A DNA stretch of 64,000 bases from Oscillospiraceae bacterium (GCA_022009755.1 CP091722.1:2210061-2274060), one strand, 5' to 3'; numbered from the stretch's first letter, positions 1-9,387 are shown. Numbers and translations are program-made. Notes: generated by a model from the sequence alone, not told the origin.

Positions 1-297
1 TGAGGAAACGGAAACAAGATTATTCCACTCGCCGTCGGCATAACGCCATTTTATATAGCCGCCGCTGTTTTCAATTTCAATGCTTTTTTGACTTATGCTG
101 CTGCTTACGGAGCTCGTAATTTCTTTTATATCAACTAGATCGTGCCATTGCCCGTCGCCGGTTGTCCATTGAATGTATGGGCCGTTGTTCCGCACTTCAA
201 TACCGCCGCTTTGCTCTTTATTCCGGCTGCCGCAGCCGGAAAGAAGCAAAAGCAGTGAAATCAATATAACGGATACGGTTGCTGCGGTTTTTTTCAT
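1..297 (-). CDS. Repeat-containing lipoprotein, 3' part beyond window
   Basis: The reading frame is open from the ATG at 297 down to base 1, so only about the first 99 residues are seen. The N-terminus is Lys-rich with a hydrophobic stretch ending in the lipobox LLSGC, so it should be a lipid-anchored exported protein. After it come two copies of a roughly 28-residue unit of the form I-E-x-x-N-x-G-x-Y-I-x-W (copy 1 has YIQW, copy 2 YIKW), each followed by G-x-W-x-x-L-V. This Trp-rich unit resembles those in Gram-positive surface proteins whose function is mostly unknown. The start is supported by AAGAGGGGGTT just upstream. The function is not recognised. Confidence 0.75.
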   Translation of the reverse strand, partial: MKKTAATVSVILISLLLLLSGCGSRNKEQSGGIEVRNNGPYIQWTTGDGQWHDLVDIKEITSSVSSSISQKSIEIENSGGYIKWRYADGEWNNLVSVSS

Positions 298-530
298 AAT
301 AACCCCCTCTTATTTTGATGTATTACAGGATTTTTATTAAACAATCGTTCATCTTTAATCATTATATCAGAGAATACAGGAAAAAGCAACGGTGTTTTGC
401 CGGTAAATTCCATGCTATGAACGGGTATAACGGCTGTTTTGCTTTTATCGGAAAGCGACGATGTGAGAAGGAAGAATAAAAATGGAATAACCGAAAAAAG
501 AAACGATAGAAAAGGAAAGAGCGAAGAAAT

Positions 531-568
531 AAAAATCAGCAAGCATCAAACGATGCTTGCTGATTTTT
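531..568 (-). terminator. Bidirectional terminator after the tRNA-Ser genes
   Basis: A perfect 17-bp inverted repeat (531-547 and 552-568) with a 4-base loop is bounded by A5 on one side and T5 on the other. It starts at the encoded CCA end of the tRNA at 568-659, so it should end the tRNA transcript. It can also stop rightward transcription. Confidence 0.85.
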
Positions 569-659
569 GGCGGAGTTGGAGAGATTTGAACTCTCGCGCC
601 GGTAACCCGACCTACACCCTTAGCAGGGGCGCCCCTTCGGCCAACTTGGGTACAACTCC
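568..659 (-). tRNA. tRNA-Ser(GCU)
   Basis: The complement folds as a class II tRNA. The acceptor stem GGAGTTG pairs with CAACTCC, the D-loop contains GG, the anticodon loop is CTGCTAA giving GCU (reads AGC/AGU), there is a long variable arm, and the T-loop is GTTCAAATC. The 3' CCA is encoded (complement of 568-570). It lies 32 bases downstream of the second serine tRNA in the same orientation and is probably co-transcribed with it. Confidence 0.95.
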
Positions 660-691
660 ATGCTATAACCGAATTAAAGAAATATCAAATT

Positions 692-780
692 TGGCGGAGA
701 GAATAGGATTCGAACCTACGGTGCCTTTCGACATCACTGGTTTTCAAGACCAGCTCCATAAACCACTCGGACATCTCTCC
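692..780 (-). tRNA. tRNA-Ser(UGA)
   Basis: Class II tRNA on the complement. The acceptor stem GGAGAGA pairs with TCTCTCC, the anticodon loop CTTGAAA gives UGA (reads UCA, UCG and possibly other UCN codons), there is a long variable arm, the T-loop is GTTCGAATC and the 3' CCA is encoded. It is the upstream gene of a two-gene serine tRNA unit. Confidence 0.95.
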
Positions 781-1035
781 AAGCAGGCATTACCGCCCAG
801 CATTTTTCAATGCCTGCTTATAATATCAGAAAAGAAATGCTTTGTCAAGATAAAATTGCCGGTATGCCGTAAAAACAGATGCAGGGTATTAAGGGATTCG
901 GTCAAAGCGGAGGCGTCTGCGAAATTCCCTGCTTTTTATGAAAAAACAGCTGCAATAACAGGCAGACATTTTGAGATGTGAGCGTATATTTTTCGGCAAA
1001 GATGAAGATAATACAATCGCAAGGAGGTGACGCAA

Positions 1036-1191
1036 ATGGATAATAGAGGCGTAAAATGCGATGTATGCGAATGTCTGCATAACACTCAGTGCAACGGCTG
1101 CACATTGGATAAAATCGAGATAACTCATCAGAAAACCGGCGATAACGCCATAAATACTCCTCACTTCTGCAAGAGCTTTACAAAGAAATAA
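1036..1191 (+). CDS. DUF1540 small cysteine-rich protein
   Basis: A 51-residue protein with a textbook ribosome site (AAGGAGGTGACG) ahead of its ATG. It has six cysteines, with CDVCECLHN near the N-terminus, two further Cys in CNGC, and the closing CKSF characteristic of DUF1540. The spacing suggests a metal-binding fold; DUF1540 proteins are common in Clostridia, often in one or two short copies, and their role is unknown. The length is normal for a single-domain member. A strong terminator follows at 1246-1282, so the gene is probably monocistronic. Confidence 0.88.
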   Translation: MDNRGVKCDVCECLHNTQCNGCTLDKIEITHQKTGDNAINTPHFCKSFTKK

Positions 1192-1245
1192 AGGATTGTA
1201 AAATACGACAAAGCGGAAGTGTCAAACATCGGCTCAAGCCGGATA

Positions 1246-1282
1246 CAAAAAACAGAGATGCTTTTTATATCTCTGTTTTTTG
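1246..1282 (+). terminator. Terminator after DUF1540 gene
   Basis: AAAAACAGAGAT pairs with ATCTCTGTTTTT across a short AT-rich loop and ends in a T run: a standard rho-independent terminator, possibly active in both directions. The rest of the 1192-1504 gap holds only this and the pflB promoter. Confidence 0.85.
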
Positions 1283-1404
1283 TATTCCGCTTATAATTTT
1301 CCAAAAGCAGGAGCACAGAGAATACAAAGCCGCCATTCCCTGCACGGCAATTTAATGAAAACACGAACAATCTGCATTTTCATATCAAAATATAGCTTGC
1401 TTTG

Positions 1405-1433
1405 TTGACAATATATACTACATATAGTATCAT
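1405..1433 (+). promoter_or_regulatory. pflB promoter with overlapping palindrome
   Basis: TTGACA (1405-1410), a 17-base spacer and TATCAT (1428-1433) make a near-consensus sigma-A promoter about 70 bases before the pflB start. A perfect inverted repeat ATACTA-CATA-TAGTAT (1415-1430) covers the spacer and part of the -10, where a repressor would block polymerase. The regulator is unknown. Confidence 0.75.
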
Positions 1434-1504
1434 AGCTGTGCTGAGCCGAGATAAAAACAAACAGATACGGCGTTTGGAGACAATACTTATTCGGAGGGAA
1501 AAAC

Positions 1505-3729
1505 ATGCAAAACACACCCCAAAGCTTTAACGGCGGAATATGGGAAACGGAAATAAATGTACGGGATTTTATACAGCGCAATTATGTGCCCTACGAGGGA
1601 GATGACGGCTTTCTGGCGGCGGCCACAAAGCGCACCAAGGAGCTGATGGGGCGCCTTAATTCCCTTTTTGAAATTGAAAGACAGTTCGGCGGAGTGCTGG
1701 ATATCGATACCGAAACGGTGTCCTCCCTTACCGCCTATGCACCGGGGTATATTGATAAAGATAAAGAGCTCATAGTGGGTATGCAGACAAACCGCCCGCT
1801 CAAGCGCGGCGTAAACCCCTTCGGCGGCATACGCATGGCGCGTCAGGCCTGCCAGGCCTACGGCTATAAGCTAAGCGATAAGATAGAGGACGAGTTCAAA
1901 TACCGCACCACCCATAACGACGGCGTATTCCGCGCTTACAGCGACGAAATGCGTCTTGCGCGTCGCAGCCACATAATTACCGGTCTGCCCGATGCCTACG
2001 GCAGAGGACGCATTATCGGCGACTACCGCCGTGTGGCTTTGTACGGCATTGACCGCCTTATAGAGCAGAAAGCAGGATAAAGCGGCATTGGCGCAGGGGA
2101 ATTTTGATGAAGAACGCATACGCCTTGACGAGGAGCTGTATAAGCAGATAGAATTTCTTGGCTATATGAAAGAAATGGCGCAGTCCTACGGCTATGATAT
2201 TAGCAAGCCTGCAATAAATGCCCGTCAGGCCATTCAGTGGACATATTTTGCCTATCTTGCCGCCATAAAGGAGCAAAACGGCGCTGCAATGTCACTTGGA
2301 AGGGTAAGCACATTTTTTGATATCTATCTGCAAAGGGATATTGAGGCGGGAGAGCTTACGGAAACTCAGGCGCAGGAGCTTATAGATGATTTTGTAATGA
2401 AGCTGCGCATTGCACGCCATCTGCGCACCCCGGAATACAACGAGCTTTTCGGCGGAGATCCGATGTGGATAACCGAAAGCGTAGGCGGTATGGGGGAGGA
2501 CGGCCGCACGCTGGTAACCAAAACCAGCTACCGTATGCTTAATACTCTCTATACCCTCGGTCCGTCGCCGGAGCCGAACCTTACGGTGCTGTGGAGTCAA
2601 AAGCTTCCCGAGCCCTTCAAACGCTTCTGTGCGCGCGTTTCCTGCGATACGGATTCCATCCAGTATGAAAGCGACGATCTCATGCGCCCCATCTACGGTG
2701 ATGATTACGCTATTGCCTGCTGCGTTTCGGCAATGCGCATAGGCAAGCAGATGCAGTTTTTCGGTGCGCGCTGCAACCTTCCCAAGCTGCTGCTGCTTGC
2801 GTTAAACGGCGGCTACGATACCGTAAGCGGGCTGCATGTGGGGCCGCAGATGCCGGTTATAAACGGGGAGGTGCTTGATTATAACGCCGTGTGCGAGCGC
2901 TTCTTCAGCTATATGCAGTGGGTGAGCGGGCTGTATGTAAACACCATGAATGTAATACACTATATGCACGATAAATATGCCTATGAAATCCCAAATGGCG
3001 CTGCACGACACCGATGTCCACCGCTTTATGGCCTTCGGTATTGCCGGGCTTTCGGTTACTGCCGATTCCTTAAGCGCAATAAAATATGCCTCCGTGCGCC
3101 CCGTAAGGGATGAAAACGGCTTCATAACCGATTTTGAAACCAAGGGTGAATTCCCCAAATTCGGAAACGATGACGACCGTGTGGACAGTATAGCCTGCGA
3201 GCTTGCCCACAGAATGATAACCGAGCTTCGCAAGACACCGGCCTACCGCGGAGCCGAGCATACGCTTTCCGTGCTTACCATTACATCAAATGTCATGTAC
3301 GGCAAGCATACGGGCGCTACTCCGGACGGAAGAAAAGCGGGCGAGCCGTTTGCACCGGGCGCAAACCCCATGCACAACCGCGAGGTAAACGGTGCGCTGG
3401 CATCGCTTAATTCCGTAGCTAAGCTGTCCTATGACGATTGCCGGGACGGCATATCCAATACCTTCTCCATTACGCCGGATACCTTGGGCAAAACCCTTCA
3501 GGAGCGGGCGGACAATCTGGTATCGGTGCTGGACGGCTATTTTGCAAAGCATGCGCATCATATAAATGTAAATGTGCTCTCCCGCAGCACGCTTATTGAG
3601 GCGTATAACGACCCTACGGCCTACCCCAACCTTACAATCCGCGTTTCGGGCTATGCCGTCAATTTCCACAAGCTTTCCCGTGAGCAGCAGCGCGAGGTCA
3701 TAAGCCGTACCTTCCACGAGGCGTTCTGA
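1505..3729 (+). CDS. pflB: Formate C-acetyltransferase (pyruvate formate-lyase), two frameshifts
   Basis: Glycyl-radical enzyme that converts pyruvate and CoA to acetyl-CoA and formate in the anaerobic cytoplasm. The product of about 740 residues has normal family length once three frames are joined. The reactive Cys-Cys pair (in YAIACCVSAM, codons 2718-2723) and the C-terminal glycyl-radical loop RVSGYAV (Gly codon 3649-3651) are both intact. The frame breaks at AAA 2069-2071 (a stop follows at 2080) and again at AAA 2986-2988. At both sites an A5 run shortened to A3 would restore the family sequence (GYMKEMA... and MALHDTDV... continue in the new frames). The start follows CGGAGGG. pflA is next, one base after the stop, and a strong promoter with a palindrome lies upstream. 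As written it is a pseudogene; I think sequence error is more likely because both active sites are preserved. Confidence 0.93.
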
Positions 3730-3730
3730 T

Positions 3731-4516
3731 ATGTGCGCAGAAAAGCAGCAGCTTAACGCATCAGGCGGCGATACGGTGATAGGGCGTATAAGCTCGGTGC
3801 AGACCATGGGCACGCTGGACGGCCCCGGGGTAAGGTTTGTAGCCTTTTTGCAGGGCTGTCCGCTCAGGTGCGCCTGCTGCCATAACCCGGAAACATGGGA
3901 TGTTGAGGGGGGCAGTGCGATAAGCGCCGGAGAGCTGTCGGAACGTGTGCTCAGATACCGTGAATATTTCGGAAAGGTGGGCGGAGTGACGCTCTCCGGC
4001 GGAGAACCGCTGCTTCAGGCGGAGTTTTCCGCAGAGGTTTTTTCGCGCTGCCGCCGAAACGGCATAAACACCTGTCTTGACACCAGCGGCTGCATTACCG
4101 GCGCAGAGGCGGAAAAGGTGCTGAAATATACCGATTTTTGCCTGCTGGATATAAAATATACGCGCCCGGAGCAGTATAAAAAATATGTGGGGTGCGATAT
4201 AAAAAAGCCGCTTGCATTCCTTGAAATGCTGCAAAGCCGCGCTATTCCGACAAGAGTGCGTCAGGTTACGGTGACGGGGCTTAACGACGCAAAGGACGAT
4301 ATGCGGGCCCTTGCGGGCATAATAAATGCTTATCCGTGCGTGTGCGAGGCGGAATTGCTGCCCTTTCATAACCTTTGCCGCACAAAATACGAGGCTATGG
4401 GGATAAAGTTCCCGTTTGAAGGGGTGGAGCAAACCGATCGAAAAACAGTGGAGGTGCTGGGAGAAGAGCTGGAAAAGTGCCTTAAATACGCGCATGTGCT
4501 GTTTAGCCGGTCGTGA
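3731..4516 (+). CDS. pflA: Pyruvate formate-lyase activating enzyme (radical SAM)
   Basis: Installs the glycyl radical on PflB using S-adenosylmethionine and a [4Fe-4S] cluster. The 261-residue product has the CxxxCxxC cluster motif near residue 47 (CPLRCACCHNP), the GGE-type SAM motif TLSGGEPLLQ near residue 90, and the family motifs DTSG and DIKY. The length is normal. It begins one base after the pflB stop with no clear independent ribosome site, which suggests translational coupling. Two near-identical terminator repeats follow. The assignment as the PFL-specific activase rests mainly on the tight linkage to pflB. Confidence 0.95.
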   Translation: MCAEKQQLNASGGDTVIGRISSVQTMGTLDGPGVRFVAFLQGCPLRCACCHNPETWDVEGGSAISAGELSERVLRYREYFGKVGGVTLSGGEPLLQAEFSAEVFSRCRRNGINTCLDTSGCITGAEAEKVLKYTDFCLLDIKYTRPEQYKKYVGCDIKKPLAFLEMLQSRAIPTRVRQVTVTGLNDAKDDMRALAGIINAYPCVCEAELLPFHNLCRTKYEAMGIKFPFEGVEQTDRKTVEVLGEELEKCLKYAHVLFSRS

Positions 4517-4531
4517 AAAAGCGCATAAACC

Positions 4532-4594
4532 CGCATAAAAAACGATATAAAAAATTCCGCAGCCGTACTGCGGAATTTTTGCTTTGAAACAGGA
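4532..4594. repeat. First copy of duplicated terminator unit (63 bp)
   Basis: This segment, from CGCATAAAAAACGATAT through a hairpin to GAAAC-GGGAG-like sequence, recurs almost unchanged at 4708-4774. It contains a terminator: AAAAATTCCGCA (4550-4561) pairs with TGCGGAATTTTT (4569-4580). It lies directly after pflA and should end the pfl transcript. Confidence 0.85.
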
Positions 4595-4707
4595 GAGAAT
4601 ATGTGTCGGAGCTTTTGAACCGGGGCGGAGTCGGGACAAAAACGAGAAAAATATGCGCAAAAACCGCAAAAAAACCGTTAAAAAACGCATCAAAAATGCA
4701 TCAAAAA

Positions 4708-4774
4708 CGCATAAAAAACGATATAAAAAAATTCCGCAGTTACGGCTGCGGAATTTTTGCTTTTGAAACGGGAG
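4708..4774. repeat. Second copy of duplicated terminator unit (67 bp)
   Basis: Near-copy of 4532-4594. Its hairpin AAAAATTCCGCAG (4727-4739) / CTGCGGAATTTTT (4746-4758) lies just after the minus-strand sugar kinase and can end that transcript. The 113 bases between the copies are A-rich, with degenerate CGCAAAAA-like units. The short Lys-rich frames here look like by-products of that composition. Confidence 0.85.
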
Positions 4775-4787
4775 CAAATACAGGAAA

Positions 4788-5672
4788 TTATTTTTTCTGC
4801 GCCGAGGGCGGAACGGCCTGAGGGTATGAGCATACCCATGCGGCAGTTGAAGCACCGCACTCAAGAGAGGATAAAAGAGATTTTCCGTTCAGAAGAGAAT
4901 AAATGAAGGCGGCGCTGAAGCTGTCGCCTGCGCCCACGGTGGATACCACAGGAGTCTTTACTGCATTGCAGCGGAACATGCGGGCGGCTTTGCAATCAAG
5001 CACTGCCGCGCCGTCGGCTCCGCAGGTAAGCAGGATAAGGCGGAGGTTATTAAAGCGGCGGGCAAGAGAGAAAAGGGCGGCCTCTGCCTGCGATGGGGTA
5101 TCGGTGATACAGGGCATATCCAGCGCGCGCAGAACCTCGGGCAGCTCCTCAAGGCTGATTTTTGCAATGTCGGCATTTTCAAGACAGAACCGAATTACAT
5201 CGCGGCCGTAATACGGGGCGCGCAGATTAAGGTCGCAGAATTTAAGACCGGACACGCGGGCAAGCAGCTGCCGCAGGGAAGCGGTGTTGCGCCCCTCCCG
5301 CAGAGCAAGGGTGCCGAAATAGAAAACATCGCAGCGGGTGCCGTCAACGCCCTCAGCGGGTATGCGGTCGTATGCGGTATCGGAAATGAGATCGTATTTC
5401 GGCACGGCATTGCCGTCAAGGGTTACATCGCAGCGCCCGGTTTTCCGGCCGGGCAGGACGGAAACAAAGCGGGTATCCACGGAAAGCCTTTGAATTTCGC
5501 AAAGAGCCTGCTGTCCGAGCGTATCATCGCCCACGGCGGATATAAGGCGGGCGCTGCCGCCCTTTAAGGCAAAGTGCGCCGCAAAGTTGAGTGCTGCGCC
5601 GCCCAAAGTTTTCTTTTCCGGATACACATCCCAAAGCACTTCGCCGAAAGCAAGCGCGCATTTATCGGACAT
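4788..5672 (-). CDS. PfkB-family carbohydrate kinase (fructokinase-like)
   Basis: Cytoplasmic ribokinase-fold kinase of 294 residues, expected to phosphorylate a sugar with ATP. The N-terminal FGEVLWDVYP and GGAALNFAAH motifs bind the sugar. The C-terminal signature STVGAGDSFSAAF carries the catalytic Asp and anion hole. The fructokinase-like GEVLWD opening favours a ketohexose, but the substrate cannot be fixed from sequence. I chose the ATG at 5672 because GGAGGTG lies just ahead; a longer frame exists upstream without such support. A promoter and palindrome precede it (5698-5738). Nearby isomerase, epimerase and LacI genes suggest a sugar-catabolism neighbourhood, although the kinase is transcribed separately. 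Confidence 0.88.
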   Translation of the reverse strand: MSDKCALAFGEVLWDVYPEKKTLGGAALNFAAHFALKGGSARLISAVGDDTLGQQALCEIQRLSVDTRFVSVLPGRKTGRCDVTLDGNAVPKYDLISDTAYDRIPAEGVDGTRCDVFYFGTLALREGRNTASLRQLLARVSGLKFCDLNLRAPYYGRDVIRFCLENADIAKISLEELPEVLRALDMPCITDTPSQAEAALFSLARRFNNLRLILLTCGADGAAVLDCKAARMFRCNAVKTPVVSTVGAGDSFSAAFIYSLLNGKSLLSSLECGASTAAWVCSYPQAVPPSAQKK

Positions 5673-5697
5673 TGAGTACACCTCCGCAGAATTTATA

Positions 5698-5738
5698 ATT
5701 ATAAGTCTTAAATATGCATATATGAACATTTGCGCAAA
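5698..5738 (-). promoter_or_regulatory. Kinase promoter with palindrome upstream
   Basis: On the complement, TTCATA (5726-5721), a 17-base spacer and TATAAT (5703-5698) lie shortly before the kinase start. A perfect palindrome TTTGCGCAAA (5729-5738) sits immediately upstream of the -35, and ATATGCATAT lies inside the spacer. The position suits a regulator; none is identified. Confidence 0.55.
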
Positions 5739-5804
5739 CATGCGCCGTAAAGCCGAAACACGGCGGTTAAGCGATGCTGTGAGCATAAAGGCTTTATAGA
5801 GGCG

Positions 5805-7124
5805 TTATACACCCCAAATAAGCCATATAAAGGCGTAGCCCACAAGCACTGCGGCGGCGGTGAAGGGAACGCCGATGCGCAAAAAATCGCGGGTGGTTAC
5901 GGTTTCGCCGTTTTTACGCAGTATGCCTATGCCGGCAATGTTGGCCGAAGCGCCGATGGGGGTAAGGTTGCCCCCGAGGGTTGCGCCTATGAGCAGGCCG
6001 AAATAGAACACCTCCGGCGGGAAGCCCTGACCGCCGTTCATAAGGGCGGCTATGCTTTGCACAACGGGCAGCATGGTGGCAACATAGGGGATGTTGTCAA
6101 TAAAGGCGGACAGCAGCACCGATGCAAATACAATAAGAGTGTACAGCAGGAACGGGCTGTCGCCGGCCACGGAATAAAAAAGTCCGGCGGCGGCATCTAT
6201 AACTCCGGCGCGCTTTATGCCCTCAATTACTATAAACAAACCGAAAAGCAGCAGCAGCGTGTCGGTGTCGGTTTCGGCAATCACATGCCTGAACGGCGAA
6301 AAGGATTTGTTTTTTATGCAGCTGCGCACAACGCCTATTATGCAAAGGATTGCGCAGATAAGCCCGCTGCGCATATCGTAGACCGAGGACCAGAAGCTAT
6401 TTTCGGGACGGGGGAGGAAGGAGGCAAGAATGAGCAGCACCACGGTGCCTATTATCAGCACGGTGGGAAATTTGTCCTCCACCTTGGTTTCCACCTTGCA
6501 GGAGATGGGTTGGCGGTCCTTGCGGAAAAGAAAGAGCAGTATTGCAAGGGCGGCAAAGGCGCCAAGCTCCACGGCCCAGAATATGCCGGGGCGGCCGTTC
6601 ATCCAGAAAAAGTCAAGGAAATTCATGTTTGCAAAGCCGCCCAGCAATATGCTTGTGGTATCGCCCACAAGGGTGGCGGCGCCCTGAAGGTTAGAAGAGA
6701 CGGCTATGGATATTATAACGGGAACGGGGGATATTTTAAGCTTTTTTGATATTGCAAGCCCTATGGGAGCCACCATGAGCACGGTGGCGACATTGTCCAC
6801 AAAGGCGCTTATAACCCCGGCAAAAAGAGCCAAAACCGTTACTGCCCATTTTACATTGGGTACCTTGGAAATAAGCACCTCGGAAAGGCGTGCGGGCATT
6901 TTGCTGTCTATAAACAGGGTAACGATGCCCATGGTGCCTCCTATCATAAGCAGAACATTATAGTCAACGCACAAAAGGGCATCAATCGGGGTGAAATCGT
7001 ACAGTCCGCACAGCCCGAGAATTATAAATACCGCTCCGCCGCCCAAGGCTATATAGGGGCGGTATTTTTGGAAGGCAAACATAAGCACATAGAGCACTAT
7101 GAAAATTATTAAAGCTGCTGTCAA
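5805..7124 (-). CDS. ArsB/NhaD-type ion permease (SLC13 / citrate transporter superfamily)
   Basis: Integral membrane protein of 439 residues with about 11-12 hydrophobic segments, of the ion-transporter fold that includes ArsB, NhaD and SLC13-type carriers. Two inverted-repeat pore motifs are visible: FVDNVATVLMVAPIG near residue 110 and AFIDNIPYVATMLPV near residue 345. Each Asp-Asn pair is followed by a small-residue loop, and LTPIGASANIAG lies near the C-terminus. The substrate may be an anion such as arsenite or a dicarboxylate, or sodium/proton exchange; sequence alone does not decide. The start is TTG at 7124, preceded at good spacing by CGGAGGA. A second, shorter member of the same superfamily lies at 8256-9387. 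Confidence 0.85.
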   Translation of the reverse strand: MTAALIIFIVLYVLMFAFQKYRPYIALGGGAVFIILGLCGLYDFTPIDALLCVDYNVLLMIGGTMGIVTLFIDSKMPARLSEVLISKVPNVKWAVTVLALFAGVISAFVDNVATVLMVAPIGLAISKKLKISPVPVIISIAVSSNLQGAATLVGDTTSILLGGFANMNFLDFFWMNGRPGIFWAVELGAFAALAILLFLFRKDRQPISCKVETKVEDKFPTVLIIGTVVLLILASFLPRPENSFWSSVYDMRSGLICAILCIIGVVRSCIKNKSFSPFRHVIAETDTDTLLLLFGLFIVIEGIKRAGVIDAAAGLFYSVAGDSPFLLYTLIVFASVLLSAFIDNIPYVATMLPVVQSIAALMNGGQGFPPEVFYFGLLIGATLGGNLTPIGASANIAGIGILRKNGETVTTRDFLRIGVPFTAAAVLVGYAFIWLIWGV

Positions 7125-7311
7125 GGGGAAATCCTCCGTAATTCAGGTGTGTGTTGTTTTGCGCGGAAGCGTTTTGCGTTTGCGGCAAAGAGCGCAGCCG
7201 CAAGGCGCAAAAGAGAGAACCGTGCGCGCTTTCCAAGCCTTTGCAGCCGGAAAACGCGCACGCGCTGGCGTATGGCCGCATAAAGAACAGGGCGGCCTTA
7301 AAAGAATATTA

Positions 7312-8049
7312 TCATTCCAGGATGTTGGTGGTTATGTAATCCACGCCCAGATCCAGCACCCGTGCGGCATGCTCGGGGGTGTCCACCGTCCATACATTTA
7401 CGGTTATGCCGTTTTTGTGTACGGCGTCCGCCACCTGCGGGGTATAGTAGCCGTGGAAGATATCCATGCCCAGATTATACTTTTTGAGTCTTTCCGTTGT
7501 TTGGGCTATTGCCTCCGGGGTTTCGCCCGCCATGAGCATAAGGTGCTGGGCGTTCTGGTGCGGATAACGGCTGCGCAGGGCGATGAGGTTATTGAAATCA
7601 AAGGCTATTATTATTGTGCCGTCAAGATAATCCTGCTCCCTGATAATATCCATAACACGGTAAATATCCTCCGGCGCCATGGCGTTTTTAAGCTCCAGCA
7701 CCGCGGTTTTTCCGTATTTTTTGCAGATGGATATATACTCCTGCGGGGTGGCCGGAATAAGGTCGCCGCGGGAGGGCGCGCCGTTTATATCGTTGAGGCG
7801 GATGGAGCGCAGCTGCTCAAGCGTGGAGGATTCCACATGCAGGTTTTGGCCGGAAATGCGCCCGGTATCGTCATCGTGGAAGATGACAAACTGCCCGTCC
7901 GCAGTGCGGTGAACATCGGTTTCAATGCCGAAATAGCTGCGGTTTCCCGCTGCAACAAAGGCTGCGGCAGTGTTTTCGCACTCAAGACCGCTTACCCCGC
8001 GATGGGCAATCATGCCTACGCCGTCATGCTTTATTTTGCAGGTATCCAT
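7312..8049 (-). CDS. Glycerophosphodiester phosphodiesterase family protein
   Basis: TIM-barrel phosphodiesterase of 245 residues that hydrolyses glycerophosphodiesters to glycerol-3-phosphate and an alcohol. The family signature is intact. IAHRGVSGLECENT near residue 15 provides the catalytic His and the substrate Arg, IETDVHRTADGQFVIFHDD provides the metal-binding Glu/Asp and second catalytic His, and LELKN and VNVWTVD lie further on. There is no signal peptide, so it is cytoplasmic. I placed the start at 8049 because GGAGGAATAATT precedes it; the frame continues upstream without a ribosome site. Neighbours on the same strand are permeases, with gaps of about 190-210 bases, so an operon is uncertain. 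Confidence 0.92.
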   Translation of the reverse strand: MDTCKIKHDGVGMIAHRGVSGLECENTAAAFVAAGNRSYFGIETDVHRTADGQFVIFHDDDTGRISGQNLHVESSTLEQLRSIRLNDINGAPSRGDLIPATPQEYISICKKYGKTAVLELKNAMAPEDIYRVMDIIREQDYLDGTIIIAFDFNNLIALRSRYPHQNAQHLMLMAGETPEAIAQTTERLKKYNLGMDIFHGYYTPQVADAVHKNGITVNVWTVDTPEHAARVLDLGVDYITTNILE

Positions 8050-8255
8050 AATTATTCCTCCGTTATAATCGTTGTGTTTTTTGCGCGCTTTTTGTACCGG
8101 GAATATAACCTGAAGTCTGTATAAAGTATAGCGCAATACATTAAAAACCGCAACAAAAACCTGCAGCCGAAATTCGGCTTAAATAAAAATGCAGGCTGAG
8201 GCGGCATGTGTATGCAAGGGCGAAATATATGCATTGCGAGCTTGCGGGGGCAAGA

Positions 8256-9387
8256 TCAGACAAAGCCCTTTATAAGCTGGCAGAAAACAAGCAGCACGGC
8301 AAGAAAGCCGAAATTATAGGCGGAGAATTCCGCGATATAACGCCCGGTCCGGCCGGGGTTATGAGAGGTGTACTGACGGAAGGTTATAAGGCTTGCAAGG
8401 GAGGCGATAAGCGTGCCGGCGCCGCCTATGTTTACCCCCATAAGCAGCTCGCGCCAGTTATCGGTGAACTGCGACAGCAGTATTGCCGAGGGGACATTGC
8501 TTATGAACTGGCAGGACAGGGCGCTTACAAGCAGGGTATTCCTTTTAAGAAGGGCGGAAAAGAAGGAGCGCACCCCCTCGATGCGGGACATATTGCCTGC
8601 GAATATAAAGAAGAAAACAAAGGTGAAAAGCAGGGGATAATCCACATCGCGCAGAGCCTTGCGGTCGGCAAAGAGCAGCACGGCGGGAATGATTATCAGC
8701 CCGATATAATAGGGGATGCCGCGAAAAACTATTACCGCGGACAGGGCAAAAAGCGCAAGATACAGGGCGGTGCGCCGCCGCGGCAGGCGGATGGGCTCAC
8801 CCTTAAGCTCAAGGGGCTCGCGTTTTACGGCAAATATGCAGCAAAGGGTTATAAGCAGCACGGAAAGCACAAAGGGCGGAGCCATGGTGAGCATAAATTC
8901 ACCGTTCGGTATGCCGAAGCGGGAATAGAGATACAGATTCTGCGGGTTGCCGAAGGGGGTGAGCATACCGCCGAGGTTTGCCGCGATATTCTGCATAATG
9001 AAGGTGAAGGACATATATTTTTCCCTGCCGGTGGAGGAAAGCACAAGATATCCAAGGGGCAGGAAGGTGAGCAGCGCCATATCGTTTGCAATGAGCATGG
9101 AGCCGATGAAGGTAATGTAGACAAGGGCGAGCACGGCCATGCGGGCGCTGCTGCAAAGCCCTACGAGGCGGCGGGCGACGGCATAGAAAGCCGATGTTTT
9201 TAAGGGCGCATACAACGGCCAGCACGCAGAACAGGCAGGTGAGAGTACGAAAATCGAAATAGCCGGCGTATTGGCTGTCAGGAGGGATTATGACGCAGGT
9301 TATAACGGCGGCGGCAAAAGCGACGGTTAAAACCGTATTGCGGCGGAAAAATCCCTCGATGGTAAAAAAGAATTTTTTTATCGTCAT
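8256..9387 (-). CDS. ArsB/NhaD-type permease, one frameshift
   Basis: Second ion-transporter-superfamily permease, about 377 residues and roughly ten membrane segments once two frames are joined. The N-terminal part (start at 9387) reads to VVCALKNIG; the frame then shifts and continues FYAVARRLVGL. The break is at the T3 run complementary to 9187-9189, where T5 would restore an unbroken FF. Motifs include LIANDMALLTFLPLG, TPFGNPQNLYLYSRFG and FISNVPSAILL, the last matching the second pore motif of the family. It is shorter than the neighbour at 5805-7124 and not a recent duplicate. The ribosome site is weak. Substrate unknown. Confidence 0.8.

Noticed and set aside
568..780. tRNA-Ser genes as an integration site of the ICE
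   Set aside because: The element starts about 50 kb away and no tRNA-derived direct repeat is seen next to either tRNA gene.
4584..4821. Two Lys-rich small frames between the duplicated terminators
   Set aside because: Their basic composition follows from the A-rich repeat. They overlap each other in different frames and cross a terminator hairpin, so a gene is unlikely despite AGGAGAG before one ATG.
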